From: VAZQ01 sp963841705
GTDB lineage: Bacteria > Pseudomonadota > Alphaproteobacteria > Rhizobiales > Xanthobacteraceae
Direction: 5' to 3'
DNA length: 64,000 nucleotides
Assembly (NCBI GenBank): GCA_963841705.1
Contig: CAWJDY010000079.1
Span: 59,517 to 123,516, forward strand
Each line of letters opens with the position of its first letter. Within the stretch, counting starts at the first letter, position 1. A model generated the notes under the pieces. The model was not told the origin of the DNA. It worked only from the letters and a program-made list of their open reading frames with translations, and did no database searches. Below, piece after piece: positions 25,533 through 34,386 of this stretch. The position numbers were made by a program, and so were the translations under genes.

Positions 25533-26206
25533 GAGCTGCCTTCATCACCGGCACCGGCACCGATATCGGCAAGACCTTTCTGACGGCAGCATTGATCCGC
25601 AATCTGCGCAGCGCCGGTATCGGTGTCCATGCGATCAAGCCCGTCGTCACTGGGTTTGACGATAAGAGCTTGCAGGGCAGCGATCCGGCCGTGCTGCTTG
25701 CGGCGCTTGGACGTCCCGTCAGCTTGCAGGAAATCGAAGGAATATCACCGTGGCGATTTATGGCGCCGCTGTCGCCTGACATGGCCGCCAGGCAGGAAGG
25801 CCGGAGCATCGCATTTGCTCAGGTCGTCGAGTTCTGCCGGAAAACTCTGAGCGCAAATCCGGGTGTCGTTCTCATTGAGGGCATCGGTGGGATCATGGTG
25901 CCTCTGGATGAGCATCGCACCGTCCTCGACTTGATGTCCGTGCTGCGCCTGCCGCTCATGCTGGTAGCCGGAAGCTATGTCGGCACCCTCAGTCATACAT
26001 TGACGTCACTCGAGGTGCTGGCTCGGCGCAATCTGGACGTGGCGGGCGTGATCGTAAGCGAGAGCTCCGGGAGCGCCGCCTCGCTCGACGAGACCGTTGC
26101 CACGCTGCGACGTTTCGCGGATACGATCGAGGTGATCGGGATTCCCCGTCTTGCGGCCGACACTTTGCAGCATCCATCGCTCGCGCGCGTTGCTGCGCTG
26201 ATCTGA
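25529..26206 (+). CDS. bioD: dethiobiotin synthetase BioD
   Basis: The 225-residue P-loop enzyme closes the ureido ring of dethiobiotin with CO2 and ATP. ITGTGTDIGKTFLTAALIRN is the Walker A region and HAIKPVVTGFDD the substrate-binding loop. LIEGIGGIMVPLDEHRTVLD is the second nucleotide-site loop, and LMLVAGSYVGTLSHTLTSLE the switch-like strand. It is the last gene of the bioFD pair. bioB, and any bioZ/bioC, must be elsewhere in the genome. Confidence 0.95.
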   Translation: MRAAFITGTGTDIGKTFLTAALIRNLRSAGIGVHAIKPVVTGFDDKSLQGSDPAVLLAALGRPVSLQEIEGISPWRFMAPLSPDMAARQEGRSIAFAQVVEFCRKTLSANPGVVLIEGIGGIMVPLDEHRTVLDLMSVLRLPLMLVAGSYVGTLSHTLTSLEVLARRNLDVAGVIVSESSGSAASLDETVATLRRFADTIEVIGIPRLAADTLQHPSLARVAALI

Positions 26207-26218
26207 GCAACACTGCGC

Positions 26219-26475
26219 GGGTGGGTTAGCCGGACTGCGTCACAAGTTGTCCCTCGATGTCGTTCCGGGGCGCAGGAAAATCGGCCGTGCCGATTTGCCT
26301 GCGAGCCCGGAATCCATAACCCCAAGCAGTAATGTCTGCCACCGCAGCGTAACCACTTTGATCACTGCACGGCCTGTGGTTATGGATTCCGGGCTCCGCT
26401 CGCACTCGGACGGCGCGAAGCGCCGATCCGAGCGCTCGCGGCCCCGGAATGACGGGCTAGAGCTAACCCACCCTA
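26219..26475. repeat. nested palindromic mosaic element, about 257 bp
   Basis: Outer arms GGGTGGGTTAGC (26219-26230) and GCTAACCCACCC (26463-26474) face each other. Inside are GAGCCCGGAATCCATAACC with its complement GGTTATGGATTCCGGGCTC, and GCAGGAAAATCGGC/GCCGATTTGCCTGC. CGGACGGCGCGAAGCGCCGATCCG and CCCCGGAATGAC match the element at 10640-10756. The element fills the gap between bioD and the quinone oxidoreductase, which converge on it. Confidence 0.75.
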
Positions 26476-26489
26476 CGGAACTTTGGGCG

Positions 26490-27467
26490 TCACGGCAGCA
26501 GGATGCTCGATCCGGTGGTGGCGCGACTTTCGAGATCCCGGTGCGCTTTCTGCGCGTCCTTGAGCGGATATTTCTGGTTCACTGGAATCTTGACTGCTCC
26601 GCTGCCGACGACCTGGAACAGCTCGCTCGCCATCTTGAGCAAATCCTCGCGTTTTGCGGCATAGGTATTGAGCGTCGGGCGGGTGGCGAACAGCGAGCCC
26701 TTGGTCTGCAGAATATTGATGTTGAACGGCTCGATCTGCCCGGAGGCATTGCCGAAGCTCACGAACATGCCAAGCGGCTTGAGGCAGTCGAGCGAGGCCG
26801 GGAATGTCGCCTTGCCCACCCCGTCGTACACAACCGCGCACATCTTGCCGCCGGTGATCTCCTTCACCTTGGCGGGAAAATCTTCTTCCCGGTAGAGGAT
26901 GGTGTGGTGCGCGCCGTTCTTCCTGGCGAGCTCGGCCTTGTCCTTGGAGCCGACAGTCCCGATGACATTGGCGCCGAGGTGGTTGGCCCATTGACATGCA
27001 ATCAGCCCGATGCCGCCAGCAGCCGCCTGGATGAGGACGTTGTCGCCCTTCTGCACCTTGTAGGTCTGGCGCAGCAGATACTGCACCGTCAGCCCCTTGA
27101 GCATCATGCCCGCAGCCTGCTCGTAGCTGCTATTGTCGGGGAGCTTTACCGCGCGGTCCGCGGGCAGCACCCGCTCCGCTGCGTAGGAGCCAAGCCCCGC
27201 CACATAGCCGATGCGGTCGCCGACCTTGACCTCAGTAACGCCGGGGCCGACCGCGATGACTTCGCCGGCGCCCTCGTTGCCGGCGACGAACGGCAGGCCG
27301 ACCGGGGATGGGTACATGCCCATGCGAAAATAGGCGTCGATGAAATTGACCCCGCAGGCATGATTCCTGACCTTGACTTGCCCGGGGCCCGGCTCCCCCA
27401 CGGGAATATCCTCGTAGGTCAGGACCTCCGGGCCCCCCGCCTTGTGTACTCGGACTGCTGCGACCAT
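26490..27467 (-). CDS. quinone oxidoreductase (zeta-crystallin/Qor-like MDR family)
   Basis: From ATG 27467 (after AGGAGTGACAGCA) the protein has 325 residues. VRVHKAGGPEVLTYEDIPVG and NHACGVNFIDAYFRMGMYPS are the typical Qor N-terminus, AAAGGIGLIACQWANHLGA the NADPH-binding Rossmann loop, and VVYDGVGKATFPASLDCLKP a later family strand. The zinc-binding cysteines of alcohol dehydrogenases are absent, as expected for quinone reductases. It reduces quinones with NADPH and is probably cytosolic. It is followed by the palindromic element. Confidence 0.9.
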   Translation of the reverse strand: MVAAVRVHKAGGPEVLTYEDIPVGEPGPGQVKVRNHACGVNFIDAYFRMGMYPSPVGLPFVAGNEGAGEVIAVGPGVTEVKVGDRIGYVAGLGSYAAERVLPADRAVKLPDNSSYEQAAGMMLKGLTVQYLLRQTYKVQKGDNVLIQAAAGGIGLIACQWANHLGANVIGTVGSKDKAELARKNGAHHTILYREEDFPAKVKEITGGKMCAVVYDGVGKATFPASLDCLKPLGMFVSFGNASGQIEPFNINILQTKGSLFATRPTLNTYAAKREDLLKMASELFQVVGSGAVKIPVNQKYPLKDAQKAHRDLESRATTGSSILLP

Positions 27468-27548
27468 TGCTGTCACTCCTGCATGCACGTGTTCTGACCA
27501 TTGCGCCTCGATGCAAACGACGCAATCTCTCTCAGCAAGGCCGGCGGA

Positions 27549-28262
27549 TCAAGCGGTCCCCGCAGGCCTGTCGTCACCGGGCTGACGGTCGGTCGCGCCA
27601 ACCGCGAGAAAGTAGAACGCAACGATCAGCAGTCCGGTCGTGACCCATGGAGACGGATCGAGCCGCTGCATAACCGCAACGAAAGCCAGAAAAGACCAGA
27701 CGAGCAAGGCCGCGATGTTGAGCGGACGGAACCGCCGGACGCGAATGGGGTGAAGGAACCTGATCGGCGCAAACGTGAGGGCCGCAAGGGCAACAATGAT
27801 GAAGCTTGCAACCCATGGACCGGGCCTGAGCAGAAAGAGATAGAAGGCCACCACGTTCCACAGCGCGGGAAACCCGCGAAAATAGTTGCCCGCCAGTTTC
27901 ATGTCACGATCGGCGAAATAGAGCGCGGCAGTGATCACTATGATGGCGCCCGCAGGTAGTGCGAGCGTCATCGGTAAGAATCCACCGGCACTGATCGCAT
28001 AAGCCGGGACGAATACATAGGTGACGAAATCGACTATGAGATCGAGCACATCACCGGACCAGCGCGGCAGAACCACTGCGACCTTGAGGGATCGCGCCAT
28101 AGCACCGTCGACGCCATCGATGATGAGGGCTACTCCAAGGCAGAGAAACATGGCCGTCCATTGTGCTGCCACCGCGAACGCCAATGCGGCGAGCGCCACG
28201 GCGGCTCCGGCAGAGGTGAAAACATGGACTCCGAAAGCGCAGGCTTGGGTCAGCGGTCGCAA
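27549..28262 (-). CDS. pcs: phosphatidylcholine synthase Pcs
   Basis: The 237-residue membrane protein has the CDP-alcohol phosphotransferase motif in its Pcs form: IIDGVDGAMARSLKV, then WSGDVLDLIVDFVTYVFVPA, with the conserved acidic residues at the expected spacing. Seven or so hydrophobic helices follow. Pcs joins CDP-diacylglycerol with choline to make phosphatidylcholine, a membrane lipid typical of host-associated and many soil alphaproteobacteria. It is divergent from the UbiH-like gene. Confidence 0.9.
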   Translation of the reverse strand: MRPLTQACAFGVHVFTSAGAAVALAALAFAVAAQWTAMFLCLGVALIIDGVDGAMARSLKVAVVLPRWSGDVLDLIVDFVTYVFVPAYAISAGGFLPMTLALPAGAIIVITAALYFADRDMKLAGNYFRGFPALWNVVAFYLFLLRPGPWVASFIIVALAALTFAPIRFLHPIRVRRFRPLNIAALLVWSFLAFVAVMQRLDPSPWVTTGLLIVAFYFLAVGATDRQPGDDRPAGTA

Positions 28263-28315
28263 AAATCGGCTCCTGAATTGCCGGGAGCCACTATACCCTA
28301 TGCGGGGTGACGAGA

Positions 28316-29512
28316 ATGGATGCCGAATGTGTGGTCGTAGGCGGCGGGCCCGCGGGGCTGACGGCAGCGATTGCGCTCGCGTCCTGTGGAATCGAAACTG
28401 TTCTTGTTGCCAAAGCGGTCAACCTTGCCGATCCGCGCACGACCGCCCTCCTCCATGGATCTGTCAACGCCCTCGCCACCCTCGATGTGTGGGAGCATTG
28501 CCGCCCCCATGCTGCTCCCTTGCGAGCCATTCGGATGGTGGACGACACGGGACGCCTGGTACGCGCGCCTGAGATTCTTTTCGAGGCAAGCGAGATCGGA
28601 TTGGAGGAGTTCGGTCACAACGTCGAGAACCGATTTCTGCTGGCTGCGCTCGAACGGCGTGCCCGCGCGCTTCCTTCGCTGATGTGGACCGTGGACGAAG
28701 CTGCCGCACTCGACATTGGCGACCGCAGCACGACGGTCACGTTGAAAACCGGCTCTACGGTGACATGTCGGCTGGTCGTAGCAGCGGATGGGCAGCGCTC
28801 GTTGTGCCGCAGGGCGGCCGCGATACGCACCAACTCGCGCAGCTATGCTCAGACTGCCCTGACCTTCAATCTCCGTCACAGTCGGCCGCACGGTGACACT
28901 TCGACCGAGCTCCACACGCCAACGGGCCCGTTCACGCTCGTGCCGCTGCCGGGCCGGCGTTCTAGCCTGGTCTTCGTCGTTCATCCTGATGATGCATCGA
29001 GCATCGCAGCGCTTTCTCCGAATTTGCTCGCGCAAGAGATCGAGCGACGGTCGCACTCCCTCCTGGGCAAGACCGATGTCGAGCCGGCACGTGGCTCGTT
29101 TCCGCTCGAGGTCAGAACGGCGGCACGCTTTGGCGCGCAGCGCATGGTGCTGGTGGGCGAGGCAGCGCATACGCTTCCGCCCATCGGCGCGCAGGGTCTC
29201 AACCTTGGTCTGCGGGACGCCGCGGCGATCTGCGAACTCGTCGTCAGCACGCACCGAAAAGGCTGCGACGTCGGGACGAGCGAGGTCACCGAGCGCTACG
29301 ACCGCATGCGTCGGGCGGACATCGGCAGCCGAACGCTGGCGGTGGATCTCCTCAACCGCAGCCTGCTTTCGGACTTGCTCCCCGTGCAGGCGGCGCGCGC
29401 GCTGGGCCTGCTCTCGATGCATCGCATCCCTCCCTTGCGCCGGGCAGCGATGCACGAAGGCATGGAGCCGCGTTTTGGCCAGCCGCGGCTCATGCGGGGA
29501 GAGCCACTCTGA
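28316..29512 (+). CDS. UbiH/UbiF/COQ6 family FAD-dependent hydroxylase
   Basis: The 398-residue flavoprotein starts with a Rossmann motif (VVGGGPAGLTAAIALASCGI). It has LVVAADGQRSLCRRAAAI as its DG motif and MVLVGEAAHTLPPIGAQGLN with NLGLRDAAAICELV as the GD motif that is almost diagnostic of the UbiH/COQ6 group. Members hydroxylate the ring of ubiquinone precursors; which carbon cannot be told. GTG at 28307 is an alternative start. It is divergent from pcs and followed by a CoA-ester lyase gene. Confidence 0.9.
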   Translation: MDAECVVVGGGPAGLTAAIALASCGIETVLVAKAVNLADPRTTALLHGSVNALATLDVWEHCRPHAAPLRAIRMVDDTGRLVRAPEILFEASEIGLEEFGHNVENRFLLAALERRARALPSLMWTVDEAAALDIGDRSTTVTLKTGSTVTCRLVVAADGQRSLCRRAAAIRTNSRSYAQTALTFNLRHSRPHGDTSTELHTPTGPFTLVPLPGRRSSLVFVVHPDDASSIAALSPNLLAQEIERRSHSLLGKTDVEPARGSFPLEVRTAARFGAQRMVLVGEAAHTLPPIGAQGLNLGLRDAAAICELVVSTHRKGCDVGTSEVTERYDRMRRADIGSRTLAVDLLNRSLLSDLLPVQAARALGLLSMHRIPPLRRAAMHEGMEPRFGQPRLMRGEPL

Positions 29513-29662
29513 GCAAGGCGTTGCGTGAACACCTTGGATTAGTCGAGCTCCGCCCGTACGGTACAGCCAAAGCTGTATGGGCAAGAGGCATCGCCTCGCC
29601 CAAGGCCGGGCGGCGCAGTGCGTCGCCGCTACAACTCGGCTTTACCCGCGCAGGCTGAAGGC

Positions 29663-30706
29663 ATGAAGCTCCCACGCAATTTCTTCAAGCCGCTCGCGAT
29701 CGGCGCTCCGTCGCCGCTCTTGCAACTGCCGGTCAAGCTCGAGCGCATGATCCATTTCGTGCCGCCCCATATCGAGAAGCTGCGCGCGAAGGTTCCCGAG
29801 TTGATCGCCGAGGTCGACGTGGTGCTCGGCAACCTGGAAGATGCCATTCCCGCGGACGCCAAAATTGCGGCGAGGCGCGGTTTCATCGCAATGGCCAAGG
29901 CAAATGAATTCGCAGAGACGGGTCTGTGGACCCGCGTCAACGCTCTCAACTCGCCCTGGATGCTCGATGATGTTACCGAGATCGTCGGCGCGGTGGGGCA
30001 AAAGCTCGACGTGATCATGCTGCCCAAGGTCGAGGGGCCTTGGGATATCCACTATATCGATCAGCTCCTTGCCCAGCTTGAAGCGCGGCACGCGGTGCAA
30101 AGGCCCATTCTCGTTCATGCCATTCTCGAGACCGCCGAAGGCGTCGATAATGTCGCGGCGATCGCGGCCGCCTCGCCGCGCATGCACGGAATCAGTCTGG
30201 GACCGGCTGATCTCGCCGCCTCGCGTGCCATGAAGACCACGCGCGTTGGTGGCGGGCACCCCGATTACAAGATTCTCGCGGATGCGACGAGCAAGGGCAG
30301 CACGCGGGCTGCCTTCCAGCAGGATCTCTGGCACTACACGCTCGCCAAGATGGTCGACGCCTGTGCGGCGGCTGGCATCAAGCCATTCTATGGCCCATTC
30401 GGTGATTTTTCCGACCCGGAAGCCTGCGAGACGCAATTCCGCAATGCCTTCCTTCTGGGATGCGTCGGCGCATGGACGCTGCATCCTAGCCAGATTCCCA
30501 TTGCCAAGCGCGTGTTTTCGCCCGACCCTGCGGAAATTGCATTCGCAAAGAGAATCGTCCAAGCCATGCCGGATGGAAGCGGCGCGGTCATGATCGACGG
30601 CAAGATGCAGGATGACGCAACCTGGAAGCAGGCCAAGGTGCTGCTTGACCTCGCGCGTCTAGCCGCCGACAAGGATCCGCAGCTGGCGGAACGCTACGGT
30701 CTTTAG
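29663..30706 (+). CDS. HpcH/HpaI aldolase/citrate lyase family protein (malyl-CoA lyase-like)
   Basis: The 347-residue product has the TIM-barrel signatures of CoA-ester lyases: VVLGNLEDAIPADAKIAARR with the metal-site acidic pair, TRVNALNSPWMLDDV with the substrate Arg, DVIMLPKVEGPWDIHYIDQL with a second-shell Glu, and HAILETAEGVDNVAAIAAAS with the metal Glu. The sequence LGCVGAWTLHPSQIPIAKRV is the usual C-terminal segment. Likely substrates are malyl-CoA or methylmalyl-CoA. The start at 29663 is preferred over 29618. Its TAG stop runs directly into a hairpin repeat. Confidence 0.85.
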   Translation: MKLPRNFFKPLAIGAPSPLLQLPVKLERMIHFVPPHIEKLRAKVPELIAEVDVVLGNLEDAIPADAKIAARRGFIAMAKANEFAETGLWTRVNALNSPWMLDDVTEIVGAVGQKLDVIMLPKVEGPWDIHYIDQLLAQLEARHAVQRPILVHAILETAEGVDNVAAIAAASPRMHGISLGPADLAASRAMKTTRVGGGHPDYKILADATSKGSTRAAFQQDLWHYTLAKMVDACAAAGIKPFYGPFGDFSDPEACETQFRNAFLLGCVGAWTLHPSQIPIAKRVFSPDPAEIAFAKRIVQAMPDGSGAVMIDGKMQDDATWKQAKVLLDLARLAADKDPQLAERYGL

Positions 30707-30816
30707 AGCATATCCAGCAAAAGCGGGAACCGGTTTTGCGAACAGGACATGCTCAAAAAAGAGGATAGAGTGGGAGGACGATTCGAAGCAAAGTCATCCC
30801 GCTCTCGTGGTACGAA
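30705..30816 (-). repeat. hairpin repeat pair, inverted relative to the 54.6-kb array
   Basis: GAGCATATCCAGCAAAAGC...GCGAACAGGACATGCTC forms the first hairpin (about 30707-30758). Then comes AAAAAAGAGGATAGAG and a second hairpin built on GTGGGAGGACG/AAGTCATCCCGC. The same two modules and the linker occur in opposite orientation at 54553-54818. Here it begins at the stop codon of the lyase gene (TTTAGAGCATATCC), so it could act as a terminator or mRNA 3' stabiliser. Confidence 0.75.
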
Positions 30817-30829
30817 GGAGCGTCGCTGC

Positions 30830-31162
30830 ATGAGCAAGATGCGCAATGCGAAGTTCCAGATCGGCCAAGTGGTGCGCCACCGCCTATTTCCGTTTCGCGG
30901 CGTGATCTTCGATATCGACCCGGAATTCAACAATACCGAGGAATGGTATCAATCCATTCCGGCGGAGGTGCGCCCGCACAAGGATCAGCCGTTCTATCAC
31001 CTCTTCGCCGAGAATGCCGAAACGGAGTACATCGCCTATGTGTCGGAGCAGAACCTGCTCCCCGACACGTCGGGAGAGCCGGTGCGCCATCCACAGGTTG
31101 CGGAAGTGTTTGATCGCGATGAGAAGGGCAGTTACCGTCCCCGCAACTCCATGCTCAATTAG
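30830..31162 (+). CDS. hspQ: heat shock protein HspQ
   Basis: The 110-residue product carries the HspQ/YccV pattern: KFQIGQVVRHRLFPFRGVIF, then DIDPEFNNTEEWYQSIPAEV, and DQPFYHLFAENAETEYIAYV. In enterobacteria HspQ binds hemimethylated DNA and also tunes Lon protease. In alphaproteobacteria it is widespread, with similar roles inferred. The ATG follows AAGGAG at 9 bases; a longer frame from 30749 covers only the repeat and should be ignored. Confidence 0.93.
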   Translation: MSKMRNAKFQIGQVVRHRLFPFRGVIFDIDPEFNNTEEWYQSIPAEVRPHKDQPFYHLFAENAETEYIAYVSEQNLLPDTSGEPVRHPQVAEVFDRDEKGSYRPRNSMLN

Positions 31163-31165
31163 CCG

Positions 31166-31939
31166 TCATCGGCTCGGGGCAGCCTGCTGCTGACCTTCGA
31201 GCTTCTTGCGCGCTTCCTCGGCTCGCCGCTGCAGCTCTTCTTGCAGCTTTTTCTGCTGCTCTTCGAAGACTTTGGGATCGGTGGGCGGACCGTCATAGGC
31301 CTTGGCGAAATCGCCGAGCGGCACAACGAGACTGATAGGCTGCCCAGCGCCATTGATCCCCTGAATGACCAGCCCCTGCCCCTTCTTGAGCTTGCCGATC
31401 AATTCTCCGCTGGCCTCGTAGTCAGCCATGCAGCCGTTGTTGAAACAAATGACATAGGGCCCGGTCATCGGCTGGCCGTTGTCGACGATGACGCGGGTGC
31501 CGGGCTGGAGCGACATGCCCAGCGGCAAGGTGACACGCAGAACCTTCTTTGGTTCGTTTTCGGGCTCGATCAGGACAGCGGCAACCACCGGCATTCCGGA
31601 CTCGACCCGGCCATCTTTGCCGGTAAAGCAAACCTGCTTGGCATTCGCCTCTTGGCCCTTGAGGCAGAACTTCGTCCACGGGGAAAAGATGAGTTGAGGC
31701 TGCTCTCCCTGGCCTCCCTGGCCTCCCTGAGCCTGGGCTTGCGGCTGAGGAGCAGGAGCCTCCGCGGGCTTCGGAGCGGGTGTCGCTTTCGGGGCGGCCT
31801 TGGGAGCGGCTCGCGGCGCCTGGGGAGCCTGCGCGAATGCGCCCGAGGCAATCAATGCGGTGAGCATGGTGGAAGCTGCAGCAACGGTTAACGCACGTGC
31901 AACCGGCCGGGCCGGCGCAGAGACCAACCAGTGATTCAT
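31166..31939 (-). CDS. invasion-associated locus B (IalB) family protein
   Basis: From MNHWLVSAPARPVARALT the product has 257 residues. A signal peptide ends near IASGAFAQA. Next is a Pro/Ala linker (repeated PKAAPKATPAPKPAEAPAPQ), a Gly/Gln-rich hinge and the IalB domain: WTKFCLKGQEANAKQVCFTG, VAAVLIEPENEPKKVLRVTL, and YVICFNNGCMADYEASGEL with four conserved cysteines. The C-terminus is a charged helix (EEQQKKLQEELQRRAEEARK), probably a coiled coil. It acts in the periplasm; the name comes from Bartonella, but homologues in free-living bacteria have unknown roles. It converges on hspQ. Confidence 0.9.
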   Translation of the reverse strand: MNHWLVSAPARPVARALTVAAASTMLTALIASGAFAQAPQAPRAAPKAAPKATPAPKPAEAPAPQPQAQAQGGQGGQGEQPQLIFSPWTKFCLKGQEANAKQVCFTGKDGRVESGMPVVAAVLIEPENEPKKVLRVTLPLGMSLQPGTRVIVDNGQPMTGPYVICFNNGCMADYEASGELIGKLKKGQGLVIQGINGAGQPISLVVPLGDFAKAYDGPPTDPKVFEEQQKKLQEELQRRAEEARKKLEGQQQAAPSR

Positions 31940-32270
31940 CGACGGAATCCTCTCGCTTCCCGCTCTCCACGGCAGCCACGGCCGGAACGGTCGCCCCATC
32001 CTCAGGCTGTGTCGTCACCAAATGCGGCAGGAGCGTGACCGCACCCACGGCAACACTTGCAAATCTCCGCCTTGGGGTTAAGGACACACGTCCTCTCCGA
32101 CCACGCGTCGCCTATCCGCATGTGGCACTCAGGGATACCCCCCTGAACTGAACTGGGTAGGGGTCGACGAGGAGGTATTTCGTTCCGAGGGCGAGCGGGG
32201 CGACGAAATAGCGGTGATAACTCGGCTCGGCATCGTCGGCAGGAGCAACAAAACGCGCAAGCTTGCCAGG

Positions 32271-34151
32271 ATGTTTGCCCACCCATCCATGCATCGCGCA
32301 GCGATGGCGCCCAGCGCGCTTGCGCGGGTATTTCGTCGACCAGCTAGAGGGGCACGTTACTCCGCCCTTCTGCTCGTTGCGCTCGTGTGGGGCGGCGTCC
32401 ATGCGACCGCACAAGCGGGGGAAACGCGTTATGGCATCGCCATGCACGGCGAGCCGGCAATGCCCGAGGACTTCGCTGGGCTTCCTTATGCCGAGCCCGC
32501 CGCGCCAAAGGGTGGCCGCCTGGTGCAAGGCGTGCTCGGCACATTCGACAGCCTCAACCCGCTCATCGTGAAAGGGATAGCGCCGCCGTCCGTGCGCAGC
32601 TACGTCGTCGAGAGCTTGATGGCACGCGGCTATGACGAGCCGTTCAGCCTGTACGGCTTGATCGCGAAGTCGGTGGAAACCGACCCCGACCGCAGCTACG
32701 TCATTTTTCGTCTCGATCCCGCCGCTCAATTCTCGGACGGCACGCCGGTCACCGCCGACGATGTCGTGTTTTCGTGGAAGCTGCTGCGGGATAAGGGCCG
32801 TCCCAATTATCGCACCTATTACGCCAAGGTCTCCAAGGCGGAAATCATCGGCGAGGGGGTAGTACGTTTCGACCTGTCCGGAAGCAACGACCGTGAGCTC
32901 CCGCTGATACTGGGACTTATGCCGGTCCTCGCCGAGCACGCGGTCAATGCGGACCGGTTTGAGGAAACCTCATTGCGGCCGCTGCTCGGAAGCGGGCCGT
33001 ATGTTGTGAGCAGCGTCGATCCGGGCAAGAGCATCACTCTGAAGCGCAACCCCGACTATTGGGCGCGCGATCTTCCGATCAATCGCGGCCTCTGGAACTT
33101 CGACGAGATTCGCTACGATTTCTACAGGGAAGCCAACTCGTACATGGAGGCGTTCAAGCGCGGCCTCTACGACGCGCGCGACGAGCGTGATCCTACACGC
33201 TGGCAGACGGCATACTCGTTTCCGGCAGTGCGCGATGGGCTTGTAGTGAAGGAAGCCTTTCGCACCGGTCTGCCCAAGCCGAGCAACTACTTCGTATTCA
33301 ATACCCGCCGGGAGGTCTTCCGCGATGCGCGTGTGCGGGAAGCGCTGTCCTATCTGTTCGACTTCGAGTGGGTCAATCGCAGCTATTTCTTCGACCTCTA
33401 TCGGCGCACCGCAGGTTATTTCGACGGCTCGGAATTGTCGTCGCATGGACGGCCCGCCGATGCCCGCGAAAGGGACCTGCTCGCGCGCTTCCCGGACACG
33501 GTGCGCCCGGACGTGCTGGAAGGCACCTGGTCGCCTCCGGTCAGCGATGGCTCGGGTCGCGACCGCAAGGCGCTAAAGCGTGCACTCGACCTGTTCGGGT
33601 CCGCCGGGTTCGAGCTCCGCGGCGGCACCCTGGTCGATCGCAACAGCGGCGGGCCGTTCACTTTCGAGATCATGGTCACCGAGAGAGATGAAGAGCGCCT
33701 CGCGCTCGTCTTCTCCCAGAACCTCAAACGCGCCGGCATTGCCGCACGCGTACGCCTCGTCGATGCGGTTCAATTCGAGGCCAGACGCGTGAATTACGAC
33801 TTTGACATGATCGAGAACCGCTTTGAGCAATCGCTGTCTCCCGGCAATGAGCAAACGTTCTACTGGGGCTCGGCTGCGGCCGATCAGCCGGGCACTCGCA
33901 ATTACATGGGGATCAAGAGCGCGGCAGTCGACGGGTTGATAGCCGCGCTGCTGAAGGCGCAAACGAGGCCCGATTTCGTAGCGGCGGTGCGCGCGCTCGA
34001 TCGCGTTCTGATCTCCGGGTTCTATACGATCCCATTGTTCCACTTGCCCGCGCAGTGGGTTGCGCGTTGGACGCGAATCGGTCGTCCTGAGGCGATCTCG
34101 CTCTATGGGTATCTTCCCGAGACTTGGTGGCACGAGCCCAAGCAACCATGA
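32271..34151 (+). CDS. peptide/microcin C-type ABC transporter substrate-binding protein (YejA-like, SBP family 5)
   Basis: About 626 residues with an N-terminal signal (ALLLVALVWGGVHATAQA). RYGIAMHGEPAMPEDFAGLP and GTFDSLNPLIVKGIAPPSVR mark the YejA branch of family-5 binding proteins. VIFRLDPAAQFSDGTPVTAD is the family-5 core motif, followed by DDVVFSWKLLRDKGRPNYRT. QTFYWGSAAADQPGTRNYMG is a typical YejA-type C-terminal block. It would deliver oligopeptides to a Yej-type permease, whose genes are not next door. Starts at 32214 (GTG), 32271 and 32289 are all possible. Nothing else is visible up to 34386. Confidence 0.9.
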   Translation: MFAHPSMHRAAMAPSALARVFRRPARGARYSALLLVALVWGGVHATAQAGETRYGIAMHGEPAMPEDFAGLPYAEPAAPKGGRLVQGVLGTFDSLNPLIVKGIAPPSVRSYVVESLMARGYDEPFSLYGLIAKSVETDPDRSYVIFRLDPAAQFSDGTPVTADDVVFSWKLLRDKGRPNYRTYYAKVSKAEIIGEGVVRFDLSGSNDRELPLILGLMPVLAEHAVNADRFEETSLRPLLGSGPYVVSSVDPGKSITLKRNPDYWARDLPINRGLWNFDEIRYDFYREANSYMEAFKRGLYDARDERDPTRWQTAYSFPAVRDGLVVKEAFRTGLPKPSNYFVFNTRREVFRDARVREALSYLFDFEWVNRSYFFDLYRRTAGYFDGSELSSHGRPADARERDLLARFPDTVRPDVLEGTWSPPVSDGSGRDRKALKRALDLFGSAGFELRGGTLVDRNSGGPFTFEIMVTERDEERLALVFSQNLKRAGIAARVRLVDAVQFEARRVNYDFDMIENRFEQSLSPGNEQTFYWGSAAADQPGTRNYMGIKSAAVDGLIAALLKAQTRPDFVAAVRALDRVLISGFYTIPLFHLPAQWVARWTRIGRPEAISLYGYLPETWWHEPKQP

Positions 34152-34386
34152 GGCCATCATGATCCTTGCGGTTTGCCCCTTGGGGTAGCCAACGTCGGTG
34201 GATATCGCTTCGTCTTGTCCGAGCTGCAGGAGATGTGGTCAGAGCGCAGCGCGGCCCAGCCACATTGATCCGAGCGTGAAGCTATCGAAGCGGAACTTGC
34301 AGCGCTTGGAATAAACCCGCTCCTCTCGGCGGCGTTTCGCGAGCGCGGAACGCGGCCTCCCGGAAGCATTTGAATGAGGACTTTGT

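Noticed and set aside
26247..27497. 416-codon plus-strand frame over the quinone oxidoreductase
   Set aside because: It starts in palindromic repeat DNA and then mirrors the oxidoreductase gene.
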